Below, in pieces: positions 44,613 to 54,052 of a DNA stretch of 64,000 bases. The DNA is from Williamsia sp. 1135 (GTDB taxonomy: Bacteria > Actinomycetota > Actinomycetes > Mycobacteriales > Mycobacteriaceae). The notes beneath the pieces were generated by a model. That model searched no databases and had not been told where the DNA came from. It was given only the letters and a program-made list of their open reading frames with translations. Each line of letters begins with the position of its first letter. Positions within the stretch are counted from its first letter, which is position 1. Made by a program: the position numbers and the translations under genes. The DNA lies in assembly GCF_002095395.1 (NCBI RefSeq), contig NZ_MJEI01000106.1:273728-337727 (forward strand), read 5' to 3'.

Positions 44613-45197
44613 TCACAAGAAACTTCGGACAAACCGGACCGCCGTCGAGTGCCACGTCCAGACATGGTCGAGCATGGCGTGCTTACCGTCCTCGATCGGG
44701 ACGAAGGTTGCGTCGACGCCGGCTTCCTGCAACTCGGCAATACCTTTCGCGGTCCGCTTCGGGTACGTCCGGGTGTCGGCAGTTCCATGCAGCGCGAGCA
44801 CTCTCGCGTCGACATTGATGTACCGCCAGTCCGCGTGCTGCCACCAGGGGGCCAGCGCGAGTACCCCGGCCACGCGCTTGTCCGCCGCGAGCCGGGCCGC
44901 CACCCGCCCGCCCATCGAATGACCGACCAGGATCACGGGGACATCGGGGTGCGCCTGCAACAGCTCGTCGAGGGCGCGTTGCGCGGGTGCCATCGGGCTG
45001 TCGTCGTCACCGTTCCACCCGTACAGCTCGTAGGCGGCCTGATGTACGACAACACCGGGCAGCGCCTTGAGGGAGAGTGTGAACGGGTACATCCGCATCG
45101 CCGCCGGCTGCTTCCGGCTATACGGTTCGCGCGACGAATCCGTTCCGCCGGGCAACACGAGCACCTGCGCGCGCGGCTTTCGGCCGGGGATCAGCAT
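44613..45197 (-). CDS. Small alpha/beta hydrolase
   Basis: 194 residues. It has the elbow GHSMGG (VILVGHSMGGRVAARLA), an acid candidate in LALHGTADTRTYP and His in DGKHAMLDHVW, so a complete Ser-Asp-His triad can be drawn. It is shorter than most family members and lacks a lid. No signal peptide is visible, so it is probably cytoplasmic. The start ATG 45197 overlaps the stop of the upstream secreted lipase by seven bases, so the two are coupled; a common lipid-degradation role is inferred. Confidence 0.82.
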   Translation of the reverse strand: MLIPGRKPRAQVLVLPGGTDSSREPYSRKQPAAMRMYPFTLSLKALPGVVVHQAAYELYGWNGDDDSPMAPAQRALDELLQAHPDVPVILVGHSMGGRVAARLAADKRVAGVLALAPWWQHADWRYINVDARVLALHGTADTRTYPKRTAKGIAELQEAGVDATFVPIEDGKHAMLDHVWTWHSTAVRFVRSFL

Positions 45198-46396
45198 GTG
45201 CTGGGCGCGGGTACGCCCGACAGCCGGTCATTGATGTAGTTCAGCACGAACGGAACACCGGCGGCGATGGTGGAGCCGTGATCGCCCGGCAGGATGATCG
45301 TCTGCACCCGCGTGCCCTGACCGCACCACTTGGCCGCGGTCGCCTGGACTCGTGCGGTCGGGGTCAGCTGGTCGCTTGCGCCCTGGTAGAGCAGTACCGG
45401 AATCCGTGGTGCACCGGGATTCATCTGGACGCTGTTGCGGTTGAGGGCGTCGACCCCCGCCTGGTCATCGGCCAGGCTGCCGCTGCCGACGACATCCGCG
45501 ATCTTCAAGTTGGCCCCGGCGTCGATGATCTGCTGGGTGCAACTGTTACGGATCTGATTGGCGAGCGCGACACCACGCGGGTTCAGTTGCTCGGACAGCG
45601 CGAGTTCGTTCGGATATTCACGTTCGAGGCCGAGCGACGCCGCGAAGCCGAGCCCGAAGAGCGGGTTGGGGTTGACGCCGAGGGTGCGTGCGATCGCCTC
45701 GAGGTTGACCGGGGTGCCGCCTGCCGAGAGCCCGACGAGGTTCAGTTCGGGGGCGTACGTCGGGGCGAGTACCGCGGCGTAGGCGCTGGCCATCGCGCCA
45801 CCGGAGTACCCGGCCAGCGCCGTGCGGACCTTGCCGACCCGGAAGCCGGGATCGGATTGCACCGCACGGATCGAATCGAGGGTGATCGTGCCGCCGAGAC
45901 GGGCTGCGCCGTAGGCACTGGTCGGGCCCAGGTGATCGGGCACGTTGACCGCAACACCGCGGGCAAGTGCCAGACCGATCAATTGCTGCTCCTGCAGGCC
46001 ACCGCGGAACAGCTGATGCGACGGGGCGCACTGCAATCCGAGCGAGTTGGTGAACGGCTGGTAGGAGAGCAGATCGTGCCGGGCGCCACCATTGGGCACG
46101 AGGACCGTCGTCACCGCCGCGATGGGCTCACCCTGAGAATTGGTGCTACGGAACTGGATCTTCTGTGCGGTCGATCCCGGGTAGGGACTCGCTGCCGACT
46201 GGACCTTGAGGACCTGACCGTTGGCCGCCGAGGCGAGATCGGCGGGTGCCGAATAAAACGGGTCACCATCACCGGCCGGCAGATACGGAGCCGCGCCCAC
46301 GGGTGCGGCGGTGAAGCTGATGACCGCGGCAGCACTGAGCGCCGCCGCCGCGAGACTCCCCAGAACCCGGCGACCGGACAAACCACGAACACGCAT
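45191..46396 (-). CDS. Secreted LIP-family lipase
   Basis: 401 residues. A signal peptide (about 1-36, with LAAAALSAAAVISFTAAPVGA) is followed by a PF03583-type secretory lipase domain. The nucleophile elbow is GYSGGA (TALAGYSGGAMASAYA), the acid candidate is in YQGASDQLTP and the His is in LPGDHGSTI. Relatives hydrolyse triacylglycerols. GGAGG lies upstream of ATG 46396. It is the first gene of an operon with the small hydrolase at 44613. Confidence 0.88.
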   Translation of the reverse strand: MRVRGLSGRRVLGSLAAAALSAAAVISFTAAPVGAAPYLPAGDGDPFYSAPADLASAANGQVLKVQSAASPYPGSTAQKIQFRSTNSQGEPIAAVTTVLVPNGGARHDLLSYQPFTNSLGLQCAPSHQLFRGGLQEQQLIGLALARGVAVNVPDHLGPTSAYGAARLGGTITLDSIRAVQSDPGFRVGKVRTALAGYSGGAMASAYAAVLAPTYAPELNLVGLSAGGTPVNLEAIARTLGVNPNPLFGLGFAASLGLEREYPNELALSEQLNPRGVALANQIRNSCTQQIIDAGANLKIADVVGSGSLADDQAGVDALNRNSVQMNPGAPRIPVLLYQGASDQLTPTARVQATAAKWCGQGTRVQTIILPGDHGSTIAAGVPFVLNYINDRLSGVPAPSTC

Positions 46397-46647
46397 CGAC
46401 TATCCTCCGTCACCCCAACCGAGGAATTCCCCGCCCGGGACACACGAGCGGTGTTTCGGGTCGAAGTGTAACCCGCACCCACATCGGGCGACGGCCGAAT
46501 TGCCGGCGACCGGCGCGGTGGTGAGGATTTCGGCGCCGACAACACGGCGAGAGTGATCGATGGCAGAATTCAGGTGGTCCAGTCAATGTCGCCGAGGACC
46601 GTGGTTGCCGCCGAGCGGTGATCCCGGGACAACCGGAAGGAAATCCA

Positions 46648-48291
46648 ATGGCTCACCCGCGTGCGGGTACCGTCGCTCTCCCGGAGGATCTGATCGATGT
46701 GTCGGCGGTGATCGACGCGTACTACTCCGGTACGCCCGACCCGAAAAATCCGATGCAGCAGGTGCTTTTCGGCACCTCGGGTCACCGGGGCTCGAGCCTT
46801 GACAATGCCTTCAACGAGAACCACATCCTCGCCACCACGCAGGCCATCGTCGAGTACCGCGCGGGCGCCGGGATCACCGGTCCGTTGTTCATCGGCCGCG
46901 ACACCCACGCGTTGTCGCTGCCCGCATGGCAGACGGCGATCGAGGTCCTGGTGGCCAACGAGGTCCGGGTGCTGGTGGACAACAAAGATCGCTTCACCCC
47001 GACACCGGCGGTCAGCCATGCAATTCTCACGCACAACCGTGGCTCGGGAGCCCAGGCCGACGGGATCGTTGTCACGCCGTCGCACAATCCTCCGCGCGAC
47101 GGGGGATTCAAATACAACCCGCCCAACGGCGGTCCCGCAGACACCGACATCACCGCACTGGTCGCCGCCAGGGCGAACGAACTGCTTCGGTCCGGCGTCG
47201 AGGCCATCAAGCGGGTCCCGTACGAGCGCGCCCGCAAGTCCGAGTTCTGTGGCACCTATGACTTCGGCGCCAACTACGTGGACGATCTGTCCTCCGTCGT
47301 GGACCTCGCCGTGATCCGCAATGCGGGGATCCGAATCGGGGCGGACCCCCTCGGGGGTGCGTCCGTGGGCTATTGGGCGGAAATCGGGGCCCGGTACAAC
47401 CTCGAGAACTTTACGGTGGTCAATCCCACTGTGGATCCGGCCTTTTCGTTCATGACCCTCGATACCGACGGCAAGATCAGGATGGACTGCAGCTCGCCGA
47501 ACGCGATGGCGTCGCTGATCGGCGCCCGCGACCGTTACGACATCGCGACCGGCAACGACGCCGACTCCGACCGGCACGGCATCGTGACACCCGACGGGGG
47601 ACTGATGAATCCGAACCACTTCCTGGCTGTCGCCATCGACTATCTCTTCGCGCACCGCGAGGGCTGGTCGCCGACGGCCGCGGTGGGCAAGACGTTGGTG
47701 TCGTCGTCCATGATCGACAGGGTCGTTTCGGGAATCGGCCGCGACCTCGTGGAGGTGCCGGTCGGTTTCAAGTGGTTCGTTCCGGGCTTGCTCGACGGCT
47801 CCATCGGATTCGGTGGGGAAGAAAGCGCGGGGGCCTCGTTCCTGCGCACCGACGGCACGGTGTGGACCACCGATAAAGACGGCATCATCATGGCGTTGTT
47901 GGCGTCGGAAATCCTTGCGGTGACCGGTAAATCCCCGTCGCAGCGGTATGCCGAACTCGCGGAGCAGCATGGTGGATCACCGTCCTACGCGCGCACGGAC
48001 GCTCCCGCGAGCCGTGCCCAGAAAGCAGTGCTCGCGAAGCTGTCGGCCGATCAGGTGACCGCTACAGAACTGGCCGGAGAGCCGATCACGGCGACGCTCA
48101 CCGAGGCGCCGGGCAACGGCGCGAAGATCGGCGGGCTGAAGGTGACGACGCAGAACGCCTGGTTCGCGGCGCGTCCGTCGGGCACGGAGGACGTCTACAA
48201 GATCTACGCCGAATCCTTCAACGGCCCAGAGCATCTGGCGCAGGTGCAGGCAGAGGCGCAGAGTTTGGTGGACGGAGTGCTTAATTCGTAG
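46648..48291 (+). CDS. pgm: Phosphoglucomutase (alpha-D-glucose-phosphate specific)
   Basis: 547 residues. The phospho-serine is Ser145 in TPSHNPP; the Mg loop is DADSDRHG; the sugar loop is GGEESAG; the phosphate loop is [10 protein letters not shown]. The entry motif GTSGHRGSS (42-50) is also present. It interconverts glucose-1-phosphate and glucose-6-phosphate, feeding glycogen, trehalose and cell-wall precursors. I begin at ATG 46648 after GGAAGGAAA; GTG 46618 is open but has no better site. The gene is divergent from the secreted lipase and convergent with the VIT gene. Confidence 0.95.
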   Translation: MAHPRAGTVALPEDLIDVSAVIDAYYSGTPDPKNPMQQVLFGTSGHRGSSLDNAFNENHILATTQAIVEYRAGAGITGPLFIGRDTHALSLPAWQTAIEVLVANEVRVLVDNKDRFTPTPAVSHAILTHNRGSGAQADGIVVTPSHNPPRDGGFKYNPPNGGPADTDITALVAARANELLRSGVEAIKRVPYERARKSEFCGTYDFGANYVDDLSSVVDLAVIRNAGIRIGADPLGGASVGYWAEIGARYNLENFTVVNPTVDPAFSFMTLDTDGKIRMDCSSPNAMASLIGARDRYDIATGNDADSDRHGIVTPDGGLMNPNHFLAVAIDYLFAHREGWSPTAAVGKTLVSSSMIDRVVSGIGRDLVEVPVGFKWFVPGLLDGSIGFGGEESAGASFLRTDGTVWTTDKDGIIMALLASEILAVTGKSPSQRYAELAEQHGGSPSYARTDAPASRAQKAVLAKLSADQVTATELAGEPITATLTEAPGNGAKIGGLKVTTQNAWFAARPSGTEDVYKIYAESFNGPEHLAQVQAEAQSLVDGVLNS

Positions 48292-48315
48292 CGGCGGGGG
48301 TGTCGATGCGGTTGC

Positions 48316-49065
48316 TCAACCCGCCGCCGGGACGCCGATGAGGTAGCCGACGAAATAGGTTGCGCCGGCTGCGATCGCGCCGAACGCGAGCTGGCGCAGC
48401 GCGCCTTTCCAGATGGGTTGATTCGTGAAGCGTGCGGCGAGCCCGCCTGCCGCCAGCAGGCCTACCGCGCCCACGAGCAACGCCGCGGTCAAGGATTCGA
48501 ATCCGAGCAGATAGGTGATCAGCGGAATGATCGCGCCGAGGGAGAACATCACGAACGACGACACCGCGGCCACCATGGGTGAGGGCTGATCCTCGGGGTC
48601 GACGCCGAGTTCGTGCGTTAGGTGCAGGTTGACGGCCTTGTCGCTGTCGAGGTGGATCTCCGCCGCTGCCGCTGCGGCGGTGTCCTCGCGCATCCCGAGG
48701 TCGACGAACAGTTCGATGAGTTCGTCGAGTTCGGCCCGCGGGTGTTTCGCGAGTTCGCGACGCTCGACCACCACCTCGGCGTCGACCTGCTCGTTCTGGG
48801 TCGTCACCGAGGTGTACTCGCCGAGTGCCATCGAGAAGGCGCCTGCCACCAGTCCGGACACCCCACTGAGAATGATCGTCTGCCCGGACGCACCCGAGGC
48901 GCCGACGCCCGCGACCAGGCTGATGTTCGTCACCAGCCCATCCATCGCGCCGAAGGTGGCCGCCCGCAGCCGTCCGCCCGCGACGTCGGCGTGGGTGTGG
49001 CCGATTTCGTCGACGCCTTCATCGGGTGGATGGGGCTCATCGTCAGGGGGTATCGGCGTCGGCAT
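48316..49065 (-). CDS. VIT1/CCC1-family metal transporter
   Basis: 249 residues. After an acidic His-containing N-terminus (HTHADVAGG) come the conserved FGAMDGLVTNISLVAGV, a second helix with GLVAGAFSMALGEYTSV, a cytoplasmic metal-binding helical region (EVVVERRELAKHPRAELDEL, about 95-155) and three C-terminal helices. Family members move Fe2+ or Mn2+ out of the cytoplasm or into vacuoles. The start ATG 49065 has TAGCAT about six bases upstream and no ribosome site. It converges on pgm with 24 bases between. Confidence 0.88.
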   Translation of the reverse strand: MPTPIPPDDEPHPPDEGVDEIGHTHADVAGGRLRAATFGAMDGLVTNISLVAGVGASGASGQTIILSGVSGLVAGAFSMALGEYTSVTTQNEQVDAEVVVERRELAKHPRAELDELIELFVDLGMREDTAAAAAAEIHLDSDKAVNLHLTHELGVDPEDQPSPMVAAVSSFVMFSLGAIIPLITYLLGFESLTAALLVGAVGLLAAGGLAARFTNQPIWKGALRQLAFGAIAAGATYFVGYLIGVPAAG

Positions 49066-49199
49066 CCAGCGATGCTATCCGCGGGTGGGACCAATTGCTC
49101 AGAGTTCTCTCAGGCGTGCGTCGTTACGCTGATGCAGGTGGGAAATGAGCCCTCGCCCCGCGCGGGTGTCGCGGAAGAAAGTGTTCCAGAGGAAAAGCA

Positions 49200-49946
49200 T
49201 TGAGTAACAAGAAGAAGCAGCCGGTACCCAAGACGAGCACCTCGAAGTACCAGCCGCGTAAGCAGTCGAGCACCATGACTTACGTCCTGGGCGGGCTCGC
49301 CGTGGTGCTGATCGCCGCGGTGGTGATCGGTGGGATCGTGTGGAACAACAGCCGCAGTGGCGGCAAGGCCGACACCGACGTGCTGGCGACCACGGCGACC
49401 TTCACGGTGGGCAGCGCCACTGCCCCGCACACCATCGACATGTTCGAGGACTTCCAGTGTCCGGCGTGCCGCAACCTGGAACAGTCGTCGGGTGCCGCTG
49501 TCACCGACGCCGTGAACAGCGGTCAGCTGCAGGTCAGGTACCACATGCTGACGTTCTTGAACAAGCAGTCGGGGTCGGGGACGTACAGCTCGCGAGCAGC
49601 CGGCGCGATGAAGTGCGTTGCCGATGGCGAGAGCCAGGACGTGCAGCTCGCGTTCCATTCGAAGCTCTTCGAGGTGCAGCCGGCGGAGGGTGGCCAGGAC
49701 CACGACAACGCGGCGCTGGCCGGGTTCGCCAAGGACGTCGGCGCGAGCGACGCGACGCAGCAGTGCATCACAGATGGCACCCAGGTCCGTGCTGCCGAGG
49801 ATTTGGCCGAGCAGTCACAGACGGAGTTGGCCAACGCCACCGGTGGTCGGGTGGGGACGCCCAGCGTGCTGCAGGACGGCAAGCAGGTCGCCACCACTTC
49901 AGGACCTCAGTGGGTTGCCGACATCCTCGGCTCGAACAACAGCTGA
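49200..49946 (+). CDS. DsbA-like membrane-anchored thioredoxin-fold protein
   Basis: 248 residues. A basic N-terminus and one helix (about 28-48) anchor a DsbA/thioredoxin_4 domain with active site CPAC (DMFEDFQCPACRNLEQ) and the cis-Pro region GTPSVLQDG. A second cysteine pair (MKCVAD, QQCITD) probably forms the structural disulfide seen in mycobacterial DsbA-like proteins. It should oxidise or isomerise thiols of exported proteins. The start is TTG 49200 behind AGAGGAAAAG. Confidence 0.88.
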   Translation: MSNKKKQPVPKTSTSKYQPRKQSSTMTYVLGGLAVVLIAAVVIGGIVWNNSRSGGKADTDVLATTATFTVGSATAPHTIDMFEDFQCPACRNLEQSSGAAVTDAVNSGQLQVRYHMLTFLNKQSGSGTYSSRAAGAMKCVADGESQDVQLAFHSKLFEVQPAEGGQDHDNAALAGFAKDVGASDATQQCITDGTQVRAAEDLAEQSQTELANATGGRVGTPSVLQDGKQVATTSGPQWVADILGSNNS

Positions 49947-50048
49947 GATCGCACAGCGGATTTGGTCGGGCTCACGCTGATGGTGTAATTTCGGTCGAGC
50001 ACGCTGCGCCGGAGCAAGTGGCCGTGGCAGGGTGTGAAAACCGAATAC

Positions 50049-50121
50049 GGGGCTATGGCGCAGCTGGTAGCGCACCACACTGGCAGTGTGGGGGTCAGGG
50101 GTTCGAGTCCCCTTAGCTCCA
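50049..50121 (+). tRNA. tRNA-Ala(GGC), integration target
   Basis: 73 bases. Acceptor GGGGCTA/TAGCTCC, D arm GCGCAGCTGGTAGCGC, anticodon stem CCACA/TGTGG around CTGGCAG with anticodon GGC, T arm AGGGGTTCGAGTCCCCT. CCA is not encoded. The bases from the anticodon loop to the 3' end are also found at 62212-62255: the gene is the attB of an integrated element and is left intact at the left end. Confidence 0.97.
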
Positions 50122-50123
50122 CC
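50080..50123. repeat. attL core (44-bp direct repeat)
   Basis: CTGGCAGTGTGGGGGTCAGG begins the core, which runs through the 3' end of tRNA-Ala to CTCCACC. It is identical to 62212-62255. Flanking bases differ on both sides. Confidence 0.97.
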
Positions 50124-50177
50124 GATAGATGGCAGGTCAGAGGTATTTTTCTCGGGCCTGCCATTCTCGTTTCCGGG

Positions 50178-50200
50178 CCAGTGTGCCGAGAGTGAGTCAG
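50178..50200. repeat. Subterminal 23-bp repeat, left copy (candidate integrase arm site)
   Basis: CCAGTGTGCCGAGAGTGAGT plus CAG; the copy at 62081-62103 has the same orientation and one mismatch. It lies 55 bases inside attL and overlaps the integrase stop codon. Repeats in this position are typical of arm-type binding sites of tyrosine integrases. Confidence 0.7.
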
Positions 50201-51405
50201 TGGCCGGTGGCGTCCGCTGGAGCGTCGCCGCCGTCGTCCCCGAACATCGCTGCGGCGGCCGTCACCAGTCCGTCGTCATAGACCCGGCCGTAGACACTGT
50301 TCGTCATCCGCACATCGTGGCCGTGCCACGCCGCCACGGTCGACGCTGGGACGCCCCGGTGGAGCATCACGGACACCGACGTGTGCCGCAGGTTGCGCAG
50401 TGTGATCGACCGCAGGTCCGCGTTCTTACTGATCCGGCGGAACCATCCGGTGTAGGTGCGGGGGAGTACTGGCGTCCCGTCCTCGTTCGAGCACACATGC
50501 CGGTCCTCGTCCCAGGGGACACCGATGGCGAGGGTCTCCTGCTGCTGCCGCGCCCGCAGAGCACGGAGTGCGGTGGTCGCGTCCGGGGGTAGGGGGAGAG
50601 TTCGCCTCGACCGTGATGTCTTGGGGGCGTCGATGGCGTGCTGGCTGCCGCTCACCTCGACGTGGCCCTGCTCGACGCTGAGCGTCCCCCTCGTGAGGTC
50701 TAGATCGCTCCACCGCAGTCCGCACACCTCGGAACGCCGAAGCCCGTAGCAGGACAACAGGAACACCGCGTGCAGTCGATGCTCGGCCGCGATCTCGGCG
50801 AACGTCGCGACCTCTTCGCGTGTCCAGACGTCGCTTGCGTCGACCCGCTGCACCCGCTGTCGTGGTGCCTGGACGTACTGCGCCGGGTCGCGCGCGATGA
50901 GGCCCTGGCGGGCGGCGTACTCGCACACCTGTTTCAGGGTGACCAGCGCGAGGCGGACGGTAGCCGGTGCGAGTGGTTTACCGCCGCGTCCACCGCTCTC
51001 GGCGAGCTGGGCCACCCAGGAGTCAATGTGGTGTTGACGGAGGTCCTGGACGGGCGTGGCACCGATGTCATTGCGGTGGACGTATCCGAGGGCGTCGCGG
51101 TAGTTGCGTGCGGTGTTGGCTCGGATGTCGCGGCGGGACAGAAGCCAGGCGTCGCACACCTCGTTCAGTGTCTGGCGGTTGCGGCCGATGAACCGGCCGT
51201 CGTTGACCTCGGCTGTGATCCGACGAAACTCGCGGCGGGCCTCGGCGAGAGTGCTGTAAGTGAAGCGCTGGCGGATTCGACGGCCGTCAGGGTGTTGGCC
51301 GGTGTCGACCTGGAATGTGTATGTGACGCGGCCGTTCTTGGCTAACCGACGGCTGATCGGTTCGGCGCGGCGTGTTCTGCTCGGTCGCTCAGTCATTGGC
51401 TTCAT
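50197..51405 (-). CDS. int: Tyrosine recombinase/integrase
   Basis: 402 residues. An N-terminal arm-binding region (about 25-75), a SAM-like core-binding domain (about 80-180) and a catalytic domain are present. Catalytic residues: Arg223 in YGLRRSEVCGLRW, Lys262 in PKTSRSRR, Arg340 in NLRHT, His361/His363 in AAWHGHDV and Tyr372 in NSVYGRV. The His of the usual HxxR box is replaced by Arg337. It should recombine the tRNA-Ala attB with the element attP. The gene reads toward the tRNA. Its start overlaps the end of the upstream gene; ATG 51405 or 51396. Confidence 0.93.
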   Translation of the reverse strand: MKPMTERPSRTRRAEPISRRLAKNGRVTYTFQVDTGQHPDGRRIRQRFTYSTLAEARREFRRITAEVNDGRFIGRNRQTLNEVCDAWLLSRRDIRANTARNYRDALGYVHRNDIGATPVQDLRQHHIDSWVAQLAESGGRGGKPLAPATVRLALVTLKQVCEYAARQGLIARDPAQYVQAPRQRVQRVDASDVWTREEVATFAEIAAEHRLHAVFLLSCYGLRRSEVCGLRWSDLDLTRGTLSVEQGHVEVSGSQHAIDAPKTSRSRRTLPLPPDATTALRALRARQQQETLAIGVPWDEDRHVCSNEDGTPVLPRTYTGWFRRISKNADLRSITLRNLRHTSVSVMLHRGVPASTVAAWHGHDVRMTNSVYGRVYDDGLVTAAAAMFGDDGGDAPADATGH

Positions 51406-51967
51406 CCAGCCATCTGCGAACCGTTTTCTCGGTAACCGGAACGCCGTCCGGCTGAACCTGTGCGATGACCTCCTCCCGCGCTTGACGAGGGGTCCGCTTC
51501 AGCTCGATGGCGTGGTTGTAAATGACCTTGGCTCTACGGCTAACCGATCTGTCGCGGCGGGGCCTGCCACGTCGCGGCTTATCGGCCGGTTCGTCGGACG
51601 GCGGCTCACTAGTCATGGCCAGGTCTTCCCAGGAGATCTCTCGCGCAGTCTCCGGTTTCTCCGCATCGGGCACCTCGTACGGGTACATCGGTCCGTCGCC
51701 CGGCTTCACGTAGCCGCCAACGCAGACAGCCGCTGCTAGGCGTTTGACTGACACTCTCTTGAGCGATTCGGCCGAGATGCGTTGCCCGGGGTCTGGTCTC
51801 ACCGCTAAGTCGAGCAGCACGAATTGGCGGCTGGTGCCATCGTCCACCAGACCTGCTCGGACCTCATATGTGAAGGGGTGTCCGAATAGCCGGACATGGT
51901 TTGGTCGATCACTTCCCAAGGCGACTACGTTCACGGACTCGACCAGGCCGTCTTTTTTATGTCCCAT
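51389..51967 (-). CDS. Unknown element-encoded protein with C-terminal HTH-like region
   Basis: 192 residues from ATG 51967; a longer start at 52021 would overlap the promoter region. The first 110 residues look like a compact beta-rich domain (GHPFTYEVRAGLVDDGTSRQ). An acidic linker leads to a basic AT-hook-like RRGRPRRDRS and a helical end with EKTVRRWLDEAND that resembles a helix-turn-helix. It precedes the integrase and overlaps it by 17 bases, so it may regulate or assist integration. I do not recognise the family. Confidence 0.65.
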   Translation of the reverse strand: MGHKKDGLVESVNVVALGSDRPNHVRLFGHPFTYEVRAGLVDDGTSRQFVLLDLAVRPDPGQRISAESLKRVSVKRLAAAVCVGGYVKPGDGPMYPYEVPDAEKPETAREISWEDLAMTSEPPSDEPADKPRRGRPRRDRSVSRRAKVIYNHAIELKRTPRQAREEVIAQVQPDGVPVTEKTVRRWLDEAND

Positions 51968-52081
51968 GTGCCGAATATATGTCACACCAGAACTCCAAGC
52001 AACTCCCAATAATTCTCGCATACTGGAGCGGTCCGACCACCCCGAATCGGCATTCGCCGAGCACGATGAGAGGTAACGCCA

Positions 52082-52351
52082 ATGCCATCTGCGATCACCG
52101 TCAGCGAGCTACTCGCCGACCCCGACGCCGCCCCGCCCGTAGTCCCGTTGTGGCCCACCGCAGGACAAGCTCTTGGCCTCGACCGAACGACCGTCTACGC
52201 GCTCAACGCTCGCGGAGATTTTCCAGTCCGAGTAATTCGTGTCGGCACCCACTATCGCGTCCCGACACGCGAACTGTTGCGCCTCTTGGGCATCGAGCTG
52301 CGGCCCGAGACGCCCGTTGCCGCATGTGATTCAACGTCTGCGGAGGTGTAG
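52082..52351 (+). CDS. Excisionase-like helix-turn-helix protein
   Basis: 89 residues. The middle part, WPTAGQALGLDRTTVYALNA followed by GDFPVRVIRVGTHYRVP, is the winged-helix pattern of MerR/Xis-type DNA-binding proteins (AlpA/HTH_17-like). It is transcribed divergently from the integrase cluster, across 114 bases, and leads the rightward gene set. It could act as excisionase and as the repressor/activator of the switch region. AGAGG precedes ATG 52082. Confidence 0.75.
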   Translation: MPSAITVSELLADPDAAPPVVPLWPTAGQALGLDRTTVYALNARGDFPVRVIRVGTHYRVPTRELLRLLGIELRPETPVAACDSTSAEV

Positions 52352-52355
52352 TGCT

Positions 52356-52682
52356 GTGCAGAAATATGCCCGCCCCGCGACCGGGGCAGGTGCGGGGCGA
52401 GCGGACAGCAGGGCAGCTATCGCAGACGAGTCTATCCGGCTTCACCACCACCGACGCGCCGCAGCGTCACACCGACTGGAGCCCTTGCCATCTGGCCGCG
52501 TCGACCCGTTCACCGCGCCATCGCGCCCGACGTCCACCGCCGCCGCTATCGCTGGTCTCGTCCACCTGTGCGACCTGGGGCTTACCCCGTGCATCACCGC
52601 CGAGCAGGCCCGCGAACTGTGGGTCGATCCCGACGGCCGCCAGCTCCTGGGTGCACTCGCCAAGGCCGGTGCTATCCGATGA
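52356..52682 (+). CDS. Small unknown element protein
   Basis: 108 residues from GTG 52356, behind GGAGG (52342-52346). The N-terminal half is basic and of low complexity; the C-terminal half (AAAIAGLVHLCDLGLTPC, AEQARELWVDPDGRQLLG) looks like a small helical domain. The stop overlaps the start of the ATPase-like gene by four bases, so it is coupled to it. The frame and start are less certain than for its neighbours, because a second frame is open from GTG 52351. Confidence 0.55.
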   Translation: MQKYARPATGAGAGRADSRAAIADESIRLHHHRRAAASHRLEPLPSGRVDPFTAPSRPTSTAAAIAGLVHLCDLGLTPCITAEQARELWVDPDGRQLLGALAKAGAIR

Positions 52683-54052
52683 CCGCAGATGTACCCACGA
52701 CCGAGGAGGTCCTCGACCACCTCGCCGTCTACGCGCGCGCTCGCCGGGTCGCACCCGCCGCCGTGGTCGCTGAGGCCCTGCTGCGAGCCGTTGCCGCTGT
52801 GGAGCCGACGGTGCGACTGCCTGCCCTGATCGGTGGTCAGGTGTCCCTTAACCTATTTGCGGCGCTCGTGGGTCGTTCGGGTGAGGGCAAGGGCTCGGCA
52901 TCGGCCTGCGCAGCCGAGGCGTTGGAGTTCGTGGACTTCAACGGGTTACCGATCATCACCGAGTCATTCCCGGTCGGGTCGGGGGAGGGTGTCGCTCGGA
53001 CCTACCAGCTGCCGGGAGCAAACCCGGATGACCCGTGGGACCGGTCGCGGGCGATCTTCACCGCGCCCGAGGTCGACTCGCTGACGGCTCTTAGCGGCCG
53101 CCAGGGCTCAACGCTGCTCCCGGAGCTACGCAAGGTGTACACGGGTGAGTCGATTGGATTTGCCAATGGTGGCAAAGCAACTCGGCTCGTGCTGCCCGCT
53201 CATTCCTACCGGGCATGTGTGTCGGTGGGGGTGCAGCCGGAGAGGGCCGGGACCCTACTGCGAGACGCGGACGGGGGCACGCCGCAGCGGTTTGTGTGGG
53301 CGTCGGTCGTGGACTCCGACGCACCCGAGGAACGCCCGAAGTGCCCGAAGCCGCTCGCTGTCCGGTTGGCGCGCTGGGGTTCGAACGTGACCGAGCTGTC
53401 GGTGCCCGATGAGGCGAGGGTCGCCATCGACGCGCAACGCCTCGCGGTCCTGCGCGGTGATCCCGAGGTCAACCCTCTCGACGGTCACGCGATGCTGACA
53501 CGCCTGAAGATCGCGGCCGCGCTGATGATTCTCGGTGGCCGGACCGTCGTCGATGCCGATGACTGGGCACTCGCAGGCAGGGTCATGCTGCGCTCGCAAC
53601 GGACACGCGAGCGGGTGGAGAGGGTCCTGGGCGAGCGTCGCCAAAAGATGAACCGGGCCAAGGCTCACGAGACCGCCGACCACAACGAGGTGGTCGCCGA
53701 CAGTCGTCTCCAGAGGGCCGCCAGCGCGATTACGCGCAAGCTGGAGCGTGAGCGAGAACCGATGCAGCCCAGTGACCTCCGGCGGGCCTTGCGTTCTGAC
53801 CTGCGCGGGGAGTTCGGCGCGGCCGTGGACCTGCTGACCGAGCAGGGTCAGATCGTGCGTGTCGGCAATTGTTTCTCACTGGCATCGACGGTTACGGGCC
53901 ACGGCGGATCCGGCGCCGAGAGAGAGGGGGTGGACACGTCCACCCCCGGGTCCACCCCCAACACCGCAGGTCAACCGGGGTGGACAGGGGTGGACGGGGT
54001 GGACACAACAAACACAACACAGGAGGAAACCAATGACACGACCGTTCAGTAG
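52679..54052 (+). CDS. DUF3987-like primase/ATPase protein
   Basis: 457 residues. A P-loop-like GRSGEGKGSAS (about 66-76), FTAPEVDSLTALSGRQGSTLLPELRKVYTG split over the next part, and VSVGVQPERAGTLL are the layout of DUF3987/primase-polymerase-associated ATPases found in integrative elements. A winged-helix-like C-terminal region (about 360-410) follows. It probably replicates or primes the excised element. The last 45 codons are Gly/Thr/Asp-rich because the DNA carries six GGGGTGGAC motifs. It overlaps genes on both sides (4 and 20 bases). Confidence 0.7.
   Translation: MTADVPTTEEVLDHLAVYARARRVAPAAVVAEALLRAVAAVEPTVRLPALIGGQVSLNLFAALVGRSGEGKGSASACAAEALEFVDFNGLPIITESFPVGSGEGVARTYQLPGANPDDPWDRSRAIFTAPEVDSLTALSGRQGSTLLPELRKVYTGESIGFANGGKATRLVLPAHSYRACVSVGVQPERAGTLLRDADGGTPQRFVWASVVDSDAPEERPKCPKPLAVRLARWGSNVTELSVPDEARVAIDAQRLAVLRGDPEVNPLDGHAMLTRLKIAAALMILGGRTVVDADDWALAGRVMLRSQRTRERVERVLGERRQKMNRAKAHETADHNEVVADSRLQRAASAITRKLEREREPMQPSDLRRALRSDLRGEFGAAVDLLTEQGQIVRVGNCFSLASTVTGHGGSGAEREGVDTSTPGSTPNTAGQPGWTGVDGVDTTNTTQEETNDTTVQ
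53927..54004. repeat. Six GGGGTGGAC motifs (iteron-like cluster)
   Basis: GGGGTGGAC occurs at 53927, 53977, 53987 and 53996, and its complement GTCCACCCC at 53938 and 53950. The first pair forms a 10-bp inverted repeat around two bases. The cluster is inside the end of the ATPase-like gene and just before the next start, a plausible place for an initiator-binding origin. Confidence 0.7.

Noticed and set aside
46570..47970. 466-codon minus-strand frame opposite pgm
   Set aside because: Shadow of pgm, which has all catalytic loops.
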